From the NCBI GenBank assembly GCA_019639255.1, contig JAHBSF010000053.1, positions 1 to 39,110 on the forward strand: a stretch of DNA of 39,110 bases, read 5' to 3'. Position numbers and translations under genes: made by a program. This document shows positions 27,231 to 39,110 of this stretch, in pieces. Each line of letters opens with the position of its first letter. Within the stretch, counting starts at the first letter, position 1. The notes below the pieces were generated by a model. It did not search any database. It was given only the letters and a program-made list of their open reading frames with translations, and had not been told where the DNA came from. The stretch is from Acidobacteriota bacterium. Its GTDB lineage: Bacteria > Acidobacteriota > Blastocatellia > RBC074.

Positions 27231-28352
27231 ATGCGCCAAGCTTTCAAATACAGATTGTTCCCGACGAAAAAGCAGACTGAGTTTTTGGATACTCAGCTTG
27301 CCGAAGCGCAGGGTCTCTACAACGCTGCGCTTCAAGAACGTCGGGACGCCTACAACATCAGTCACGTCTCGATCAACTATTACAATCAAGCGAATCAACT
27401 GAAAGAGATTCGCGCTAACGGCGATTGCGGGCTTGAGAACTTCTCTTGCTGTCAGGACGTGTTGCGCCGCGTGGATAAGACTTTCAAAGCGTTCTTTCGT
27501 CGCTGCAAAGAAGGCAAGGGCAAAGCCGGATTTCCCCGCTTTAAGTCGCGTGACCGATACAACAGCATCACGTTCCCTAGTTATGGCGACGGTTGCCGAT
27601 TGCTGCACAACGGGAAGCTTCGCGTTCAAGGCCTTGGTCAGATCAAGGTCAAGCTTCACCGCGCCGTGGAAGGCACGATCAAAACCGTGACCCTGCTGCG
27701 CGAAGCCGGAAAGTATTACGTTTGCTTTTCTTGCGAAGTCGAACCCGAACCGCTTCCCGTGCTCCCTAACTCTGTCGGCATTGATGTCGGATTGACCACC
27801 TTCGCGGTTCTCTCCGATGGCACGGAGGTTGAAAATCCGCGTCACTTCAGGAAGTCGGAAGAAAAACTTGCCCACGCTCAACAGGTGTTGGCGCGAAAGA
27901 AGCGCGGAAGTAATTCGCGCAAGAAAGCAAACAAGACCGTCCAAAAGGTTCACGCAAAGATCAGGAACCAACGCAATGACTTTCAGCACAAAGTCAGCCG
28001 GTTTCTCGTAAATAACTACGGCGCGATCTTTGTCGAAAACCTGAATATCAAAGGGTTGGCGAGCGGGATACTTGCCAAGTCCGTGAATGACGCCGCTTGG
28101 GGCGGATTTCTCAATAAGACCTCGTACAAAGCTTTGAACGCTGGGCGAGTGTATGGAGAAGTCTACGCGCCGGGCACGTCTCAGGAGTGTCTCTGTGGCG
28201 CAGAAGTTCCCAAAACCCTGAGTGATCGTTGGCATCACTGCGAGTCTTGCGGATTGTCTGAACCAAGAGATCATGTAAGTTCCAAAGTTATAAAATCGCG
28301 TGGACTGCGCGAGTATCGGAAACATCTTCCGAGCGAAGCCGCCTTGCTTTAG
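27231..28352 (+). CDS. tnpB: TnpB, RNA-guided nuclease of the IS200/IS605 family
   Basis: A 373-residue TnpB beginning directly at the last base of the tnpA stop (TAA ATG). N-terminal region: AFKYRLFPTKKQTEFLDTQL. The RuvC-like catalytic acids are present: D185 in VGIDVGLTTFAVL, E269 in IFVENLNIKGL, D347 in EPRDHVSSKVI. The conserved AAWGGFLNKTSYKALNAGR is intact. The zinc ribbon is unusual: the second pair C337-x2-C340 is normal, but the first is C320-L-C322 instead of the usual C-x2-C, as if one codon were lost, and the usual DRD-NAA near D347 has become PRDHVSS. The protein may be weakened. Related TnpB proteins cut DNA next to the IS insertion motif using an RNA from the IS right end. Confidence 0.9.
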   Translation: MRQAFKYRLFPTKKQTEFLDTQLAEAQGLYNAALQERRDAYNISHVSINYYNQANQLKEIRANGDCGLENFSCCQDVLRRVDKTFKAFFRRCKEGKGKAGFPRFKSRDRYNSITFPSYGDGCRLLHNGKLRVQGLGQIKVKLHRAVEGTIKTVTLLREAGKYYVCFSCEVEPEPLPVLPNSVGIDVGLTTFAVLSDGTEVENPRHFRKSEEKLAHAQQVLARKKRGSNSRKKANKTVQKVHAKIRNQRNDFQHKVSRFLVNNYGAIFVENLNIKGLASGILAKSVNDAAWGGFLNKTSYKALNAGRVYGEVYAPGTSQECLCGAEVPKTLSDRWHHCESCGLSEPRDHVSSKVIKSRGLREYRKHLPSEAALL

Positions 28353-28370
28353 CTGGCGGAGTAGTCACCT
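28190..28370 (+). ncRNA. Probable omega-RNA region at the IS right end
   Basis: In IS200/IS605 elements the guide-RNA scaffold overlaps the 3' end of tnpB and runs to the right end of the IS, with the guide taken from the flanking DNA. The hairpin at 28339-28359 would be its last scaffold stem, and the guide would begin with the interrupted gene's sequence at about 28371. The 5' limit is a guess. This is inference from the family; no promoter or processing site is visible. Confidence 0.35.
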
Positions 28371-28430
28371 ATCTTGAGTTACTCCCCACGATGCCGCCAA
28401 GCCAAAGAAAAGAAAAGTGAGGAATCTCAT
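28371..28430 (-). pseudogene. 5' part (signal peptide) of the gene split by the IS element
   Basis: On the minus strand an ATG at 28430, preceded by GAGGTGA seven bases upstream, encodes MRFLTFLFFGLAASWGVTQD, a typical signal peptide, and then runs into the IS right end and stops (AGG TGA). Joining base 28371 to 26517 restores one frame (...VTQD-LWAAADSATL...) and a protein of about 184 residues. Its own start signals are intact, so this gene was functional before the IS entered. Confidence 0.75.
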
Positions 28431-28504
28431 ACCTATTCACCTCACACGATGAGAGTCAGCCAACTTTGGATTATCCGGCAGTCGCTTTACAGATCTCGAA
28501 AGTT

Positions 28505-29665
28505 TCACCACGGTTTGCGCTCGTTGAGGTGCCTGACGATGCGGCGCTTCAATTCGAGCGCGTCAAACGGCCCCTGCACCTTGTAAAGCACTTCGCCGCT
28601 CGGATCTATCAGCATCGTCAGCGGCAACGCGCCGTCCCAGCCCGGCTCGAAGGCTTCGAGCAGTTTGTATTTGTCCGTGTCTCCAAATATCAGATTCCGG
28701 TTCGACGCCTGCTGCTTCTTCAGAAAAGCGAGCGCCTCTTCCTTTTCGTCCGGGTAATGCGCCGCCACCGTTACCAGCTCGAAATCGCGCTGCCGGTACA
28801 TCCGGTTGATCATCATAAGGTCCGGGAACTCGGTCACGCACGGCCCGCACCACGTCGCCCAGAAGTTCACGAGCCGCAATTTTCCCTTGTCGTTGGCCGA
28901 CGCGTTCATACGCAGCCTTCGCAGCCCCTCGGCGTTCACCGGTTCAATCGTCACCGGCTCCGAAGCGATCCGCTCCCGGTACTTCCTCATCTCCTCGCCC
29001 TTGGAAGCCCATTTGACCGAACACCCGAATACGCGATTTTCCTTCACCGGAACTTCAGCATTCGCAATCAGCGCATCGAGCGCCGCGCGCACATCGCGCA
29101 CGCGAACGAATCTTTCGCGCTCGCTGTCGTCGATGCGCCCGACGTAGCGCAGCTTCCGCTCCTGGTCGAAGATGAATGCGTGCGGCGTGGCTTTAGGTCC
29201 ATAGGCTCTCGAAAACGATTCGTGCTCGCCGCCCCCGTAAAGATAAGGAAAATTGAAGCGCCGGTCGCGGGCGCGGATCTTCATTTCTTCGAGCGTGTCG
29301 CCGAGGTCGGTGTAGCCCATTTCATCGGGACGAACCGATTCGGGGTCGTTAGGCGAGATTGCTGCAAGCGCTACGCCCTTTTCTCCATAATCCGCAACCA
29401 GTTTTTTGATCCGCTCTTCGTAATACTGCGCAGTCGGGCAATGATTGCAGGTGAAGATGACGACGAGGATTTTCGACTTGTCGAAATCGCTCAGCTTCCA
29501 GTTTCTGCCGTCCACACCCGGCAGATCGAAATCCGGAGCCTTCGCTCCCAGTTTGAGCGTCGCGATTTCGGTTTCATCCGCGCGAATAACTGCGGACGGC
29601 GCGCCGACCACCGGCAATATCAGCATCACAACAATGACGCTGCTGAGGACTCTTTTTACGCTCAT
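28505..29665 (-). CDS. Exported double thioredoxin-fold protein (redoxin plus TlpA-like)
   Basis: A 386-residue protein with a signal peptide (about 1-29) and two thioredoxin folds. The first (about 37-200) is AhpC/TSA-like, with FTCNHCPTAQ carrying a CxxC (C73, C76) and the cis-proline at P161. The second (about 230-385) is TlpA/ResA-like, with FWATWCGPC (C273, C276). Two such domains in one chain suggest thiol relay or redox repair in the periplasm. The ATG at 29665 has GGAGG five bases upstream; the frame's earlier codon at 29686 is less likely. It is the last gene of the minus-strand series beginning with the GntR regulator. Confidence 0.88.
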   Translation of the reverse strand: MSVKRVLSSVIVVMLILPVVGAPSAVIRADETEIATLKLGAKAPDFDLPGVDGRNWKLSDFDKSKILVVIFTCNHCPTAQYYEERIKKLVADYGEKGVALAAISPNDPESVRPDEMGYTDLGDTLEEMKIRARDRRFNFPYLYGGGEHESFSRAYGPKATPHAFIFDQERKLRYVGRIDDSERERFVRVRDVRAALDALIANAEVPVKENRVFGCSVKWASKGEEMRKYRERIASEPVTIEPVNAEGLRRLRMNASANDKGKLRLVNFWATWCGPCVTEFPDLMMINRMYRQRDFELVTVAAHYPDEKEEALAFLKKQQASNRNLIFGDTDKYKLLEAFEPGWDGALPLTMLIDPSGEVLYKVQGPFDALELKRRIVRHLNERKPW

Positions 29666-29718
29666 AGATCCTCCAGTTAATGACACCGGATGCGCGGGCG
29701 TATCCGGTGCTCTGTACT

Positions 29719-30829
29719 CTATCTCACCAGAATCCGGGGGCGTTGCATTCCCTCGATTTCATCGCATGGCCACTCGCCGGTCGCCGTCAAAATCTCGTTT
29801 CCGTCCTCACCCACGAGAATCGTATCTTCCACCTTCGTTCCGGCAATCGTCGGATTCCAGGCAAACGCCTGCGATGCGTTGACTACCGCATCGCTTCCCG
29901 GATATATCACCCATTCGCGTTCGAGATATCCGGTCGCTCCGCCCTGATGGTGCAACTCCCACTCGCCGGCGAATCCTTCTTGCGCGTACCATGCGGCGAG
30001 CTTATCCATAAGTTCCCCGCCGCTAAAAGTGGGCCGCGTCGCCGCAATCAGCCGCGCCTCTACGCGCTGTAATGCCGCATATTTTCGGTTGATCTCTTCA
30101 CCGGGCGGCCCGAAATGCACGAGCCTCGTTACGGCCGCCGTCAGCCCCCAGCGCCGCGCGCAGGTGCTCAGCATCACGTAGCTTCCCGCGCGCCGCCCGG
30201 TAGGCAGCGGATGCCGGTACCTGAATATACGTTCGTCTGAAGCAATCAGCAGCACCGTAGGACGCGCGCCGCGCTGGATGATGTTAAAAGCAAGCAGCGC
30301 TTCGATGTCTTTTTCGCTCATCCCCGGCTCGACTGCGCGCGCCGCGGCTTCAACCGCCTCGGCTACGGAACGTGCGTGCACTCTATATCGCCCGGTTTCG
30401 GCTGCGGTCAGCGTATACCTGAGCGATGCGAACTTGGGTTCGATATTGCGCATTGCGCCGGCGGCCGCATCGACGCCTACGCCTTCGGGATCGGTAATCG
30501 CGGCAACAGCCTGTTTCAGGCGTTGCGGGTTCGAGCGGAGTTCGTACCACGGAATTTCTACCGCTTCGAAACCGAGACTTCCGACTTCTTCATCGAATAT
30601 GCGCGGACGTTCGTTGTTCGGCGCAAGCAGGTAACGCCCGCCCTCGCGAGTAAAAAGCAGAAAGGCGACGCCGTCCTGCGTCGCCCATCCCACGTGATTG
30701 GATCCTCCGCACGACGCCCACGCGAAGTTGCGTTGCGAGCCGAGGAGCACGCCCTGCAGATCCTCGCGTTCGAGAAATGCGTCTATGCGCCCGAGCTTTT
30801 CAACAAGCTCGGCGCTTTGGCAAGCCTCG

Positions 30830-30843
<14 letters not shown>
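29719..30843 (-). CDS. M24-family (creatinase/aminopeptidase fold) protein lacking metal ligands
   Basis: A 374-residue protein with the two-domain creatinase/prolidase layout: N-terminal domain (about 1-130, with FAWASCGGSNHVGW) and the pita-bread domain (about 145-365). Where active M24 peptidases have the two metal-binding aspartates, this protein reads YVMLSTCARRWGLTAAVTR, and the usual Glu-Pro-Gly is FAWNPTI. The histidine region LHHQGGATGYLE and the final acid in KVEDTILV remain. This pattern is shared by a subgroup of M24-like proteins, so it may be a non-peptidase or use other chemistry. Its start overlaps the 3' end of the PmoA-like gene by 14 bases, so the two are co-translated or co-transcribed. 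Confidence 0.85.
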
Positions 30844-31870
<1,027 letters not shown>

Positions 31871-31896
31871 GGAGAAACCTCGGGAGGATGAAGAGA

Positions 31897-32010
31897 AACC
31901 GCGGAACACACGGAATAAACGGAATAGACGGAAACCGACGGAAGTGATTCAACCTTTCCGTTCATTCCGTTCATTCCGTTCATTCCGTTTATTCCGTGTG
32001 TTCCGCGGTC
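31897..32010. repeat. Class B hairpin, copy 4
   Basis: A perfect 28-bp outer arm pair (31898-31925 and 31982-32009; starts ACCGCGGAACACACGGAATA). The CGG word occurs at 31902, 31911, 31920, 31929 and 31939, so the unit is 9-10 bases long. It lies six bases after the stop codon of the Gfo/Idh/MocA gene and upstream of the PmoA-like gene, both on the minus strand. Confidence 0.93.
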
Positions 32011-32016
32011 AATGTC

Positions 32017-33351
32017 TTAGCTTGCTACGACGGCGCGCTTCTTCGAATCGAAAGTAACGCGTTTGCCCGTATGCAGCGCGGCGATCGTCATACACAGTGC
32101 GACCGAATGATTGTACGCGGCGTGTATGTCCGCATTCGTTTTCTGGCTGCGCGAGCGTATGCAATCCATCCAGTTGCGCACGTGCGCTACGGTTTGCGGA
32201 TCGCTGCCGGTGTCGGCTGCGGTTTCGATTCCGCCCTCGTCGGCCAGCGTCACGGGTTGGAGAAGATTGGCTTTCATGCCCATGGCGCGCGCCGGACCTT
32301 CCTTGAGTCCGCCCTCGCTCGATACCTTGTTGGTGTCGAGATTCAGAGTGCCGCCGTTGGAGTAATAAATCTCCTTGACGCCGCCCGCTTCGTTCGTCAT
32401 GCGCGAGGAATAGACTACCTGGAAGGCCTTGTCCGTCTTCGCATCGTGATAATCGAACACGGCGGTCATCGTGTCGAAGTTCGAGCGGCCGTCCTTCCAG
32501 AAATAAACGCCTCCGTTCGCCGTGACGCTGCGCGGGTGCGGAATGCCGGTAAACCAGTGCACGGTGTCGATCTGATGGACCATCCACTGATCCGGAATAC
32601 CCGATGAATAGGGCCAGAACAGGCGGAATTCGAGATATTTCCTCGCATTGAACGGCTCAAAGGGGCGATTGATCAGATAACGCTTCCAGTCGGTGTCTTC
32701 TTCCTTGAGCAACGGCACTACGTTCGGACGGCGCCAACGTCCGGGTTGATTGACGTTCCAGGTCATCTCGGCGGCGACGATGTCGCCGAATTTCCCGGAT
32801 TGCAGGTATTCGTATGCGCGCTGATAACTCGGCGTAGAGCGGCGCTGCGTGCCGACCTGGAATACCTGTTTGGATTTGCCTATGACGTCGAGCGCCTCAT
32901 TGGCGTGGGACATGATGTTGGCGAACGGTTTTTCGGCGTATACGTCCTTGCCCGCGCGCACGGCTTCGATTGCGTGGAAGGCGTGCTGGAAATCGGCCGT
33001 ACCCACGATGACGGCGTCGATATCCTTGCGCGAATAGAGTTCTTCGGTATTGCGCACGCCGACGGGTTCCTTGACGCCGTATTTTTTGGCGATCTTTGCG
33101 GGTTCTTCCTCGCGGCGTTTCTTCCAGATGTCGCATACGGCGACGAGTTCGAAGTTGAGCGCCGCGGCGTGGGCCTGAAAAGCGGGCACAAGCGAACTCA
33201 TCGTGCGGTCGCTTGCGCCGACTATGGCCACGCGCACGCGGTCATTTGCGCCGAGCACGCGCGAGGGGCGCACGGCGCCGGCTATGGCCAGGCCGGCTGT
33301 CGCCGCCGAAGTCTTTTTGATGAAATCCCTGCGTGTTGAATTGTCGCTCAT
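32017..33351 (-). CDS. Tat-exported Gfo/Idh/MocA-family oxidoreductase
   Basis: A 444-residue NAD(P)-dependent sugar oxidoreductase homologue. It opens with a Tat signal (STRRDFIKK, then a hydrophobic stretch to about residue 34). The Rossmann domain follows (VRVAIVGASDR, AVCDIW, DIDAVIVGTADFQHAFHAIE) with the family's EKP motif in VYAEKPF and a C-terminal beta domain (GIPDQWMVHQIDTVHWF). Export suggests it acts on the substrate outside the cytoplasm with a tightly bound cofactor. The ATG at 33351 has GGAGGAG upstream. Partner genes on the same strand are the TonB receptor upstream and the PmoA-like gene downstream. Confidence 0.93.
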   Translation of the reverse strand: MSDNSTRRDFIKKTSAATAGLAIAGAVRPSRVLGANDRVRVAIVGASDRTMSSLVPAFQAHAAALNFELVAVCDIWKKRREEEPAKIAKKYGVKEPVGVRNTEELYSRKDIDAVIVGTADFQHAFHAIEAVRAGKDVYAEKPFANIMSHANEALDVIGKSKQVFQVGTQRRSTPSYQRAYEYLQSGKFGDIVAAEMTWNVNQPGRWRRPNVVPLLKEEDTDWKRYLINRPFEPFNARKYLEFRLFWPYSSGIPDQWMVHQIDTVHWFTGIPHPRSVTANGGVYFWKDGRSNFDTMTAVFDYHDAKTDKAFQVVYSSRMTNEAGGVKEIYYSNGGTLNLDTNKVSSEGGLKEGPARAMGMKANLLQPVTLADEGGIETAADTGSDPQTVAHVRNWMDCIRSRSQKTNADIHAAYNHSVALCMTIAALHTGKRVTFDSKKRAVVAS

Positions 33352-33377
33352 TGACTGTCTCCTCCCGATGCGGGAAC

Positions 33378-33476
33378 GGAGAACGCGAAACACGCGGAAA
33401 CTGACGGAAACTGCGGAAAGAACGTATTCTTTTTTGCAACTTCCGCGTCTGGCATTCCGCGACTTCCGCGTTCTCC
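33378..33476. repeat. Class B hairpin, copy 5
   Basis: GGAGAACGCGAAACACGCGG on the left is mirrored by TTCCGCGACTTCCGCGTTCTCC on the right, with ACGGAAACTG-type words at about 10-base spacing and a T-run at the centre. It separates the TonB receptor gene (stop 27 bases away) from the Gfo/Idh/MocA gene. Confidence 0.88.
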
Positions 33477-33503
33477 ATACCCCATGGTTTTCCCGATGAA
33501 AAC

Positions 33504-37076
<3,573 letters not shown>

Positions 37077-37120
37077 GGTGTCCTCCTGAAACAAACCGGG
37101 TCTTACTGGTCTTTGGGCGG

Positions 37121-37921
37121 TTATCGTCTTTGCGCGATTTTCGCCGCCCTGGGTGCAAGTTTTGTTACGCGCGCAGAATCGCGGGCAGAATTGCGCAGTT
37201 TCTTCTGTTTCGCCCAACCCGCCTCGGCTGCGCGCAGATGCGCCGAGATGGTTTCGCGCGCCTGCGCAACGTCGTGGCTGCTTATCGCCTCGCAGATGCG
37301 CTCGTGCCAGCGCAGCGCCTCGTCGAGGTCGTCGGCGCCCGCGATCGACTGCCTGCGTATGTGATAAAGCAGTTGCGCGATGGTTTCCATCACACCCGTC
37401 ATAACCGTATTGTCGGCGGCCTGCGCAATCGTCTGGTGAAACGCAACGTCGTGTTTGAGAAATCCTTCGGGATCATCCAGACGCTCGCGCATCCCCTCGA
37501 CCTCGCGGGCGAGCGCAGAAAGGTCCGCCTCTGTAGCGCGCTCCGCGGCAAGCCCGGCAAGCCCCGATTCTATGATCCGCCGGGCCTCGAACAACTCCTC
37601 GTCGCTGATATTGTGTATCAGCGTCATAAAGTGCATCGGCTCGTTGAAGATCTCGGGCAGCGACTCTGCGATGTAGGTGCCCGCGCCCGGTTTTGCGCGG
37701 ATTATGCCCATCACCGAAAGCGCCTTTAGCGCAGTGCGCAACGAGGGCCGGCTGATTGAAAGCATCCCCGCAAGCTCGCGCTCCGGAGGCAATCGGCTGC
37801 CCGCGCGCAACTCCCCCCGCGCAAGCAGTTCCTTGATCCGCTCCACGACCAGTTCCGTTATCCCGGATCGATCGATCGGCGCCAGAGACTCCCTGAGTTC
37901 CGTAGCGGACCTCTTGCTCAT
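37121..37921 (-). CDS. GntR/FadR-family transcriptional regulator
   Basis: A 266-residue regulator with the N-terminal winged helix of GntR proteins (LVVERIKELLARGELRAGSR, LPPERELAGMLSISRPSLRT) at about 23-85 and a C-terminal all-helical FCD domain (about 100-240) with ARRIIESGLAGLAAERA, the metal/ligand-binding DVAFHQTIAQAADN and H208-type histidine in ALRWHERICEAI. FCD regulators usually respond to organic or sugar acids. It lies directly upstream of the TonB receptor gene on the same strand (44 bp between the genes) and probably controls the following series. An operator-like palindrome lies in its own upstream region. Confidence 0.9.
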   Translation of the reverse strand: MSKRSATELRESLAPIDRSGITELVVERIKELLARGELRAGSRLPPERELAGMLSISRPSLRTALKALSVMGIIRAKPGAGTYIAESLPEIFNEPMHFMTLIHNISDEELFEARRIIESGLAGLAAERATEADLSALAREVEGMRERLDDPEGFLKHDVAFHQTIAQAADNTVMTGVMETIAQLLYHIRRQSIAGADDLDEALRWHERICEAISSHDVAQARETISAHLRAAEAGWAKQKKLRNSARDSARVTKLAPRAAKIAQRR

Positions 37922-38031
37922 TCCGCCTCCCGCCCGCCCAGTCCCGCTCGGGCAAACGCGCTTCTTTTCGTTCTTTTTTCCCCAGCTCTACGACGCCTGA
38001 ACACGCGCCATACGGCTCTACGGACTTGTCA

Positions 38032-38046
38032 ATTGGTATGACCAGT
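38032..38046. promoter_or_regulatory. FadR/GntR-type operator upstream of the regulator gene
   Basis: ATTGGTATGACCAGT contains the palindrome TGGT-ATG-ACCA (38034-38044), the form recognised by several FadR-subfamily regulators such as PdhR and LldR (TGGTnnnACCA). It lies about 110 bases before the regulator's ATG and near a TTGACA (38032-38027, minus strand). It fits autoregulation. No second copy of this site was seen before the TonB receptor or the downstream genes. Confidence 0.6.
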
Positions 38047-38081
38047 GCACTATAGAAGCGGGCGGGGCGGCTGTCAACCGG

Positions 38082-38180
38082 AAGAGAGATGACGAAACAA
38101 ACGAAATGAGACGGAACAAACGAAAATGGTCAAACTTTTCGTTTGTTCCGTCTATTTTCGTTTGTTCCGTTATCTCTCTT
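38082..38180. repeat. Class A hairpin, copy 6
   Basis: AAGAGAGATGACGAAACAAA on the left is mirrored by TTTGTTCCGTTATCTCTCTT on the right, centre GGTCAAACTTTTC. The left arm variant GATGACGAAACAAACG matches copy 3 at 14989. It ends 23 bases after the stop codon of uppP, which is on the minus strand, and lies upstream of the regulator gene. Confidence 0.9.
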
Positions 38181-38203
38181 ACTTTCCAAACCGGGAATTG
38201 CCG

Positions 38204-39058
38204 TCATTCTGCGATCCTGCCCGTATAAAGGAGGGCGAGCAGAATCGCACCGAGCAGCAGGCGGTAGACGATAAAAAGCGCCGTAGATCTGCGGCGCAGG
38301 TATGCGAGCAGGAAAGCGATGCTGGCATAACCGACCACGCCCGAAACCGCAGTGGAAACGATGAGGTTCATCGTGCCTATGCCCTCGATCTGGGCAAGCG
38401 CCTCGCGCAGTTCGAGCAATCCGCTTGCGGCGATGGCCGGAATGGAGAGCAGGAACGAGAAGCGCGCGGCCGCCTCGCGATTGATGCCGGCAAAAAGCGC
38501 TCCCGTGATAGTGGTTCCCGAACGCGACGAACCCGGTATCAATGCAAATACCTGCGCCACGCCGACCACGATCGCATCGCCGACTCCGAGATCCGCCATA
38601 TCCTTGCGCCGCCGTCCCACCATTTCAGCCAGCGCAAGCAGCAGCGCCCACACAATCAGGCTCCCGCTTATGAGATAAAGGTTCTTCGTCGCGCTGCCTT
38701 CGATGAACTCCTTCAACCCCAGACCTACGCCTGCGATCGGCAGCGAACCTATGATTATCAGCCAGCCCAGCCGCGCCGAACCGCGCAGCGCCGCCTCGCT
38801 TTGTCCCCTTAGCGCGACAAAGTTCCCCTGCACGAACCCGAACGTAATCGCAAGAATGTCGCGCAGGAAATAAATTATTACCGCGGCAAGCGTACCCAAC
38901 TGTATGACGGCTATGAAGGCGGTAATCTGTTCGGGGCTGAGCCTTCCCTCAAGCCCCATCAGTTTCTGGGCCAGTATGAGATGGCCGGAGCTGCTTATAG
39001 GAATGAATTCGGTCAAACCCTGAATGATTCCCAGAATGATCGCCTGAAGAAGAGTCAT
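38204..39058 (-). CDS. uppP: Undecaprenyl-diphosphatase (BacA/UppP)
   Basis: Dephosphorylates undecaprenyl pyrophosphate so that the lipid carrier can be reused in peptidoglycan and polysaccharide synthesis; high levels give bacitracin resistance. The 284-residue protein has about eight membrane segments and both family motifs: QGLTEFIPISSSGHLIL (13-29) and PGSSRSGTTITGA (about 174-186). The ATG at 39058 begins the first membrane segment (MTLLQAIILGI). In this genome it would recycle the carrier used by the glycan locus, though it is not next to it. Confidence 0.97.
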   Translation of the reverse strand: MTLLQAIILGIIQGLTEFIPISSSGHLILAQKLMGLEGRLSPEQITAFIAVIQLGTLAAVIIYFLRDILAITFGFVQGNFVALRGQSEAALRGSARLGWLIIIGSLPIAGVGLGLKEFIEGSATKNLYLISGSLIVWALLLALAEMVGRRRKDMADLGVGDAIVVGVAQVFALIPGSSRSGTTITGALFAGINREAAARFSFLLSIPAIAASGLLELREALAQIEGIGTMNLIVSTAVSGVVGYASIAFLLAYLRRRSTALFIVYRLLLGAILLALLYTGRIAE

Positions 39059-39110
39059 GTCGAACGCCGAGAAGTGAATGCGGCAGTACGGAGAACAAAG
39101 TACAGCACTG

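Larger units (their letters stand above)
26518..28370 (+). mobile_element. IS200/IS605-type insertion sequence with tnpA and tnpB
   Basis: About 1853 bp, bounded by inference from the interrupted host gene, with no target duplication as expected for this family. The left end carries a hairpin (26522-26563; CTGCC/GGCAG inside GTCAAA/TTTGAC) and the right end a hairpin (28339-28359; CCGCC/GGCGG). Both loops share the 13-base word TGCTTTAGCTGGC. Order: left end, tnpA (broken), tnpB directly adjoining, right end. Edges could be off by one or two bases because of a shared A. The left end also contains a further palindrome, GGGTGCGG...CCGCAGCACCC. Confidence 0.8.

Noticed and set aside
26658-28325. 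555-codon open frame on the minus strand
   Set aside because: It runs antisense through tnpA, the small inserted element and tnpB; it has no family features, and the opposite strand carries clear TnpB motifs.
28466-29680. 404-codon open frame on the plus strand
   Set aside because: Antisense to the double thioredoxin-fold gene, which has both CxxC motifs, a signal peptide and a good ribosome site.

Overview
The window looks like a chromosomal segment of an Acidobacteriota-type bacterium, most likely near Blastocatellia. This rests on the kinds of proteins seen (an Oar-like TonB receptor with a carboxypeptidase-regulatory domain, a matrixin protease with a Pro-Thr linker, a large secreted M14 peptidase, a PmoA-like protein beside a Tat-exported Gfo/Idh/MocA oxidoreductase). 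It is inference, not a phylogenetic placement. I see no rRNA, tRNA or CRISPR array.

Layout. 136-5413: DHH phosphoesterase, queF, a zinc-ribbon membrane protein and uvrA. 5572-21688: a glycan locus with eight glycosyltransferases or glycosyltransferase-like membrane proteins, a glucose-1-phosphate cytidylyltransferase (rfbF), the GDP-fucose pair gmd/fcl, and a secreted metalloprotease in the middle. 21752-24799: a secreted M14 carboxypeptidase-like protein. 24903-28430: an accessory patch with a PIN toxin/antitoxin pair, a nested palindromic repeat, and an IS200/IS605 element that has split the gene of a secreted protein. 28505-37921: a minus-strand series reading GntR/FadR regulator, TonB receptor, Gfo/Idh/MocA, PmoA-like, M24-like and a double thioredoxin-fold protein, which I read as a substrate uptake and breakdown locus. 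38204-39058: uppP.

The most striking feature is a family of about 100-bp intergenic hairpins, eleven full copies and one half copy, built from a roughly 9-nt repeating unit (ACGGAAnnn) on the left arm and its complement on the right. Two classes are visible: A with ends AGAGATAACGG and B with ends CCRCGGAA. Almost every copy sits directly after a stop codon; some supply the stop codon, and one appears to have cut a glycosyltransferase short. Several class A copies carry, on one side, a terminus (TAAATCAAnCCACA...) that also bounds a different palindromic element of about 147 bp inserted cleanly in the tnpA of the IS element. This suggests a mobile non-autonomous element family with exchangeable hairpin cores.

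The IS200/IS605 copy is informative in itself: tnpA is broken by that small element, tnpB is full length but has a shortened zinc-ribbon motif, and the host gene can be rebuilt across the IS as a signal-peptide protein of about 184 residues.
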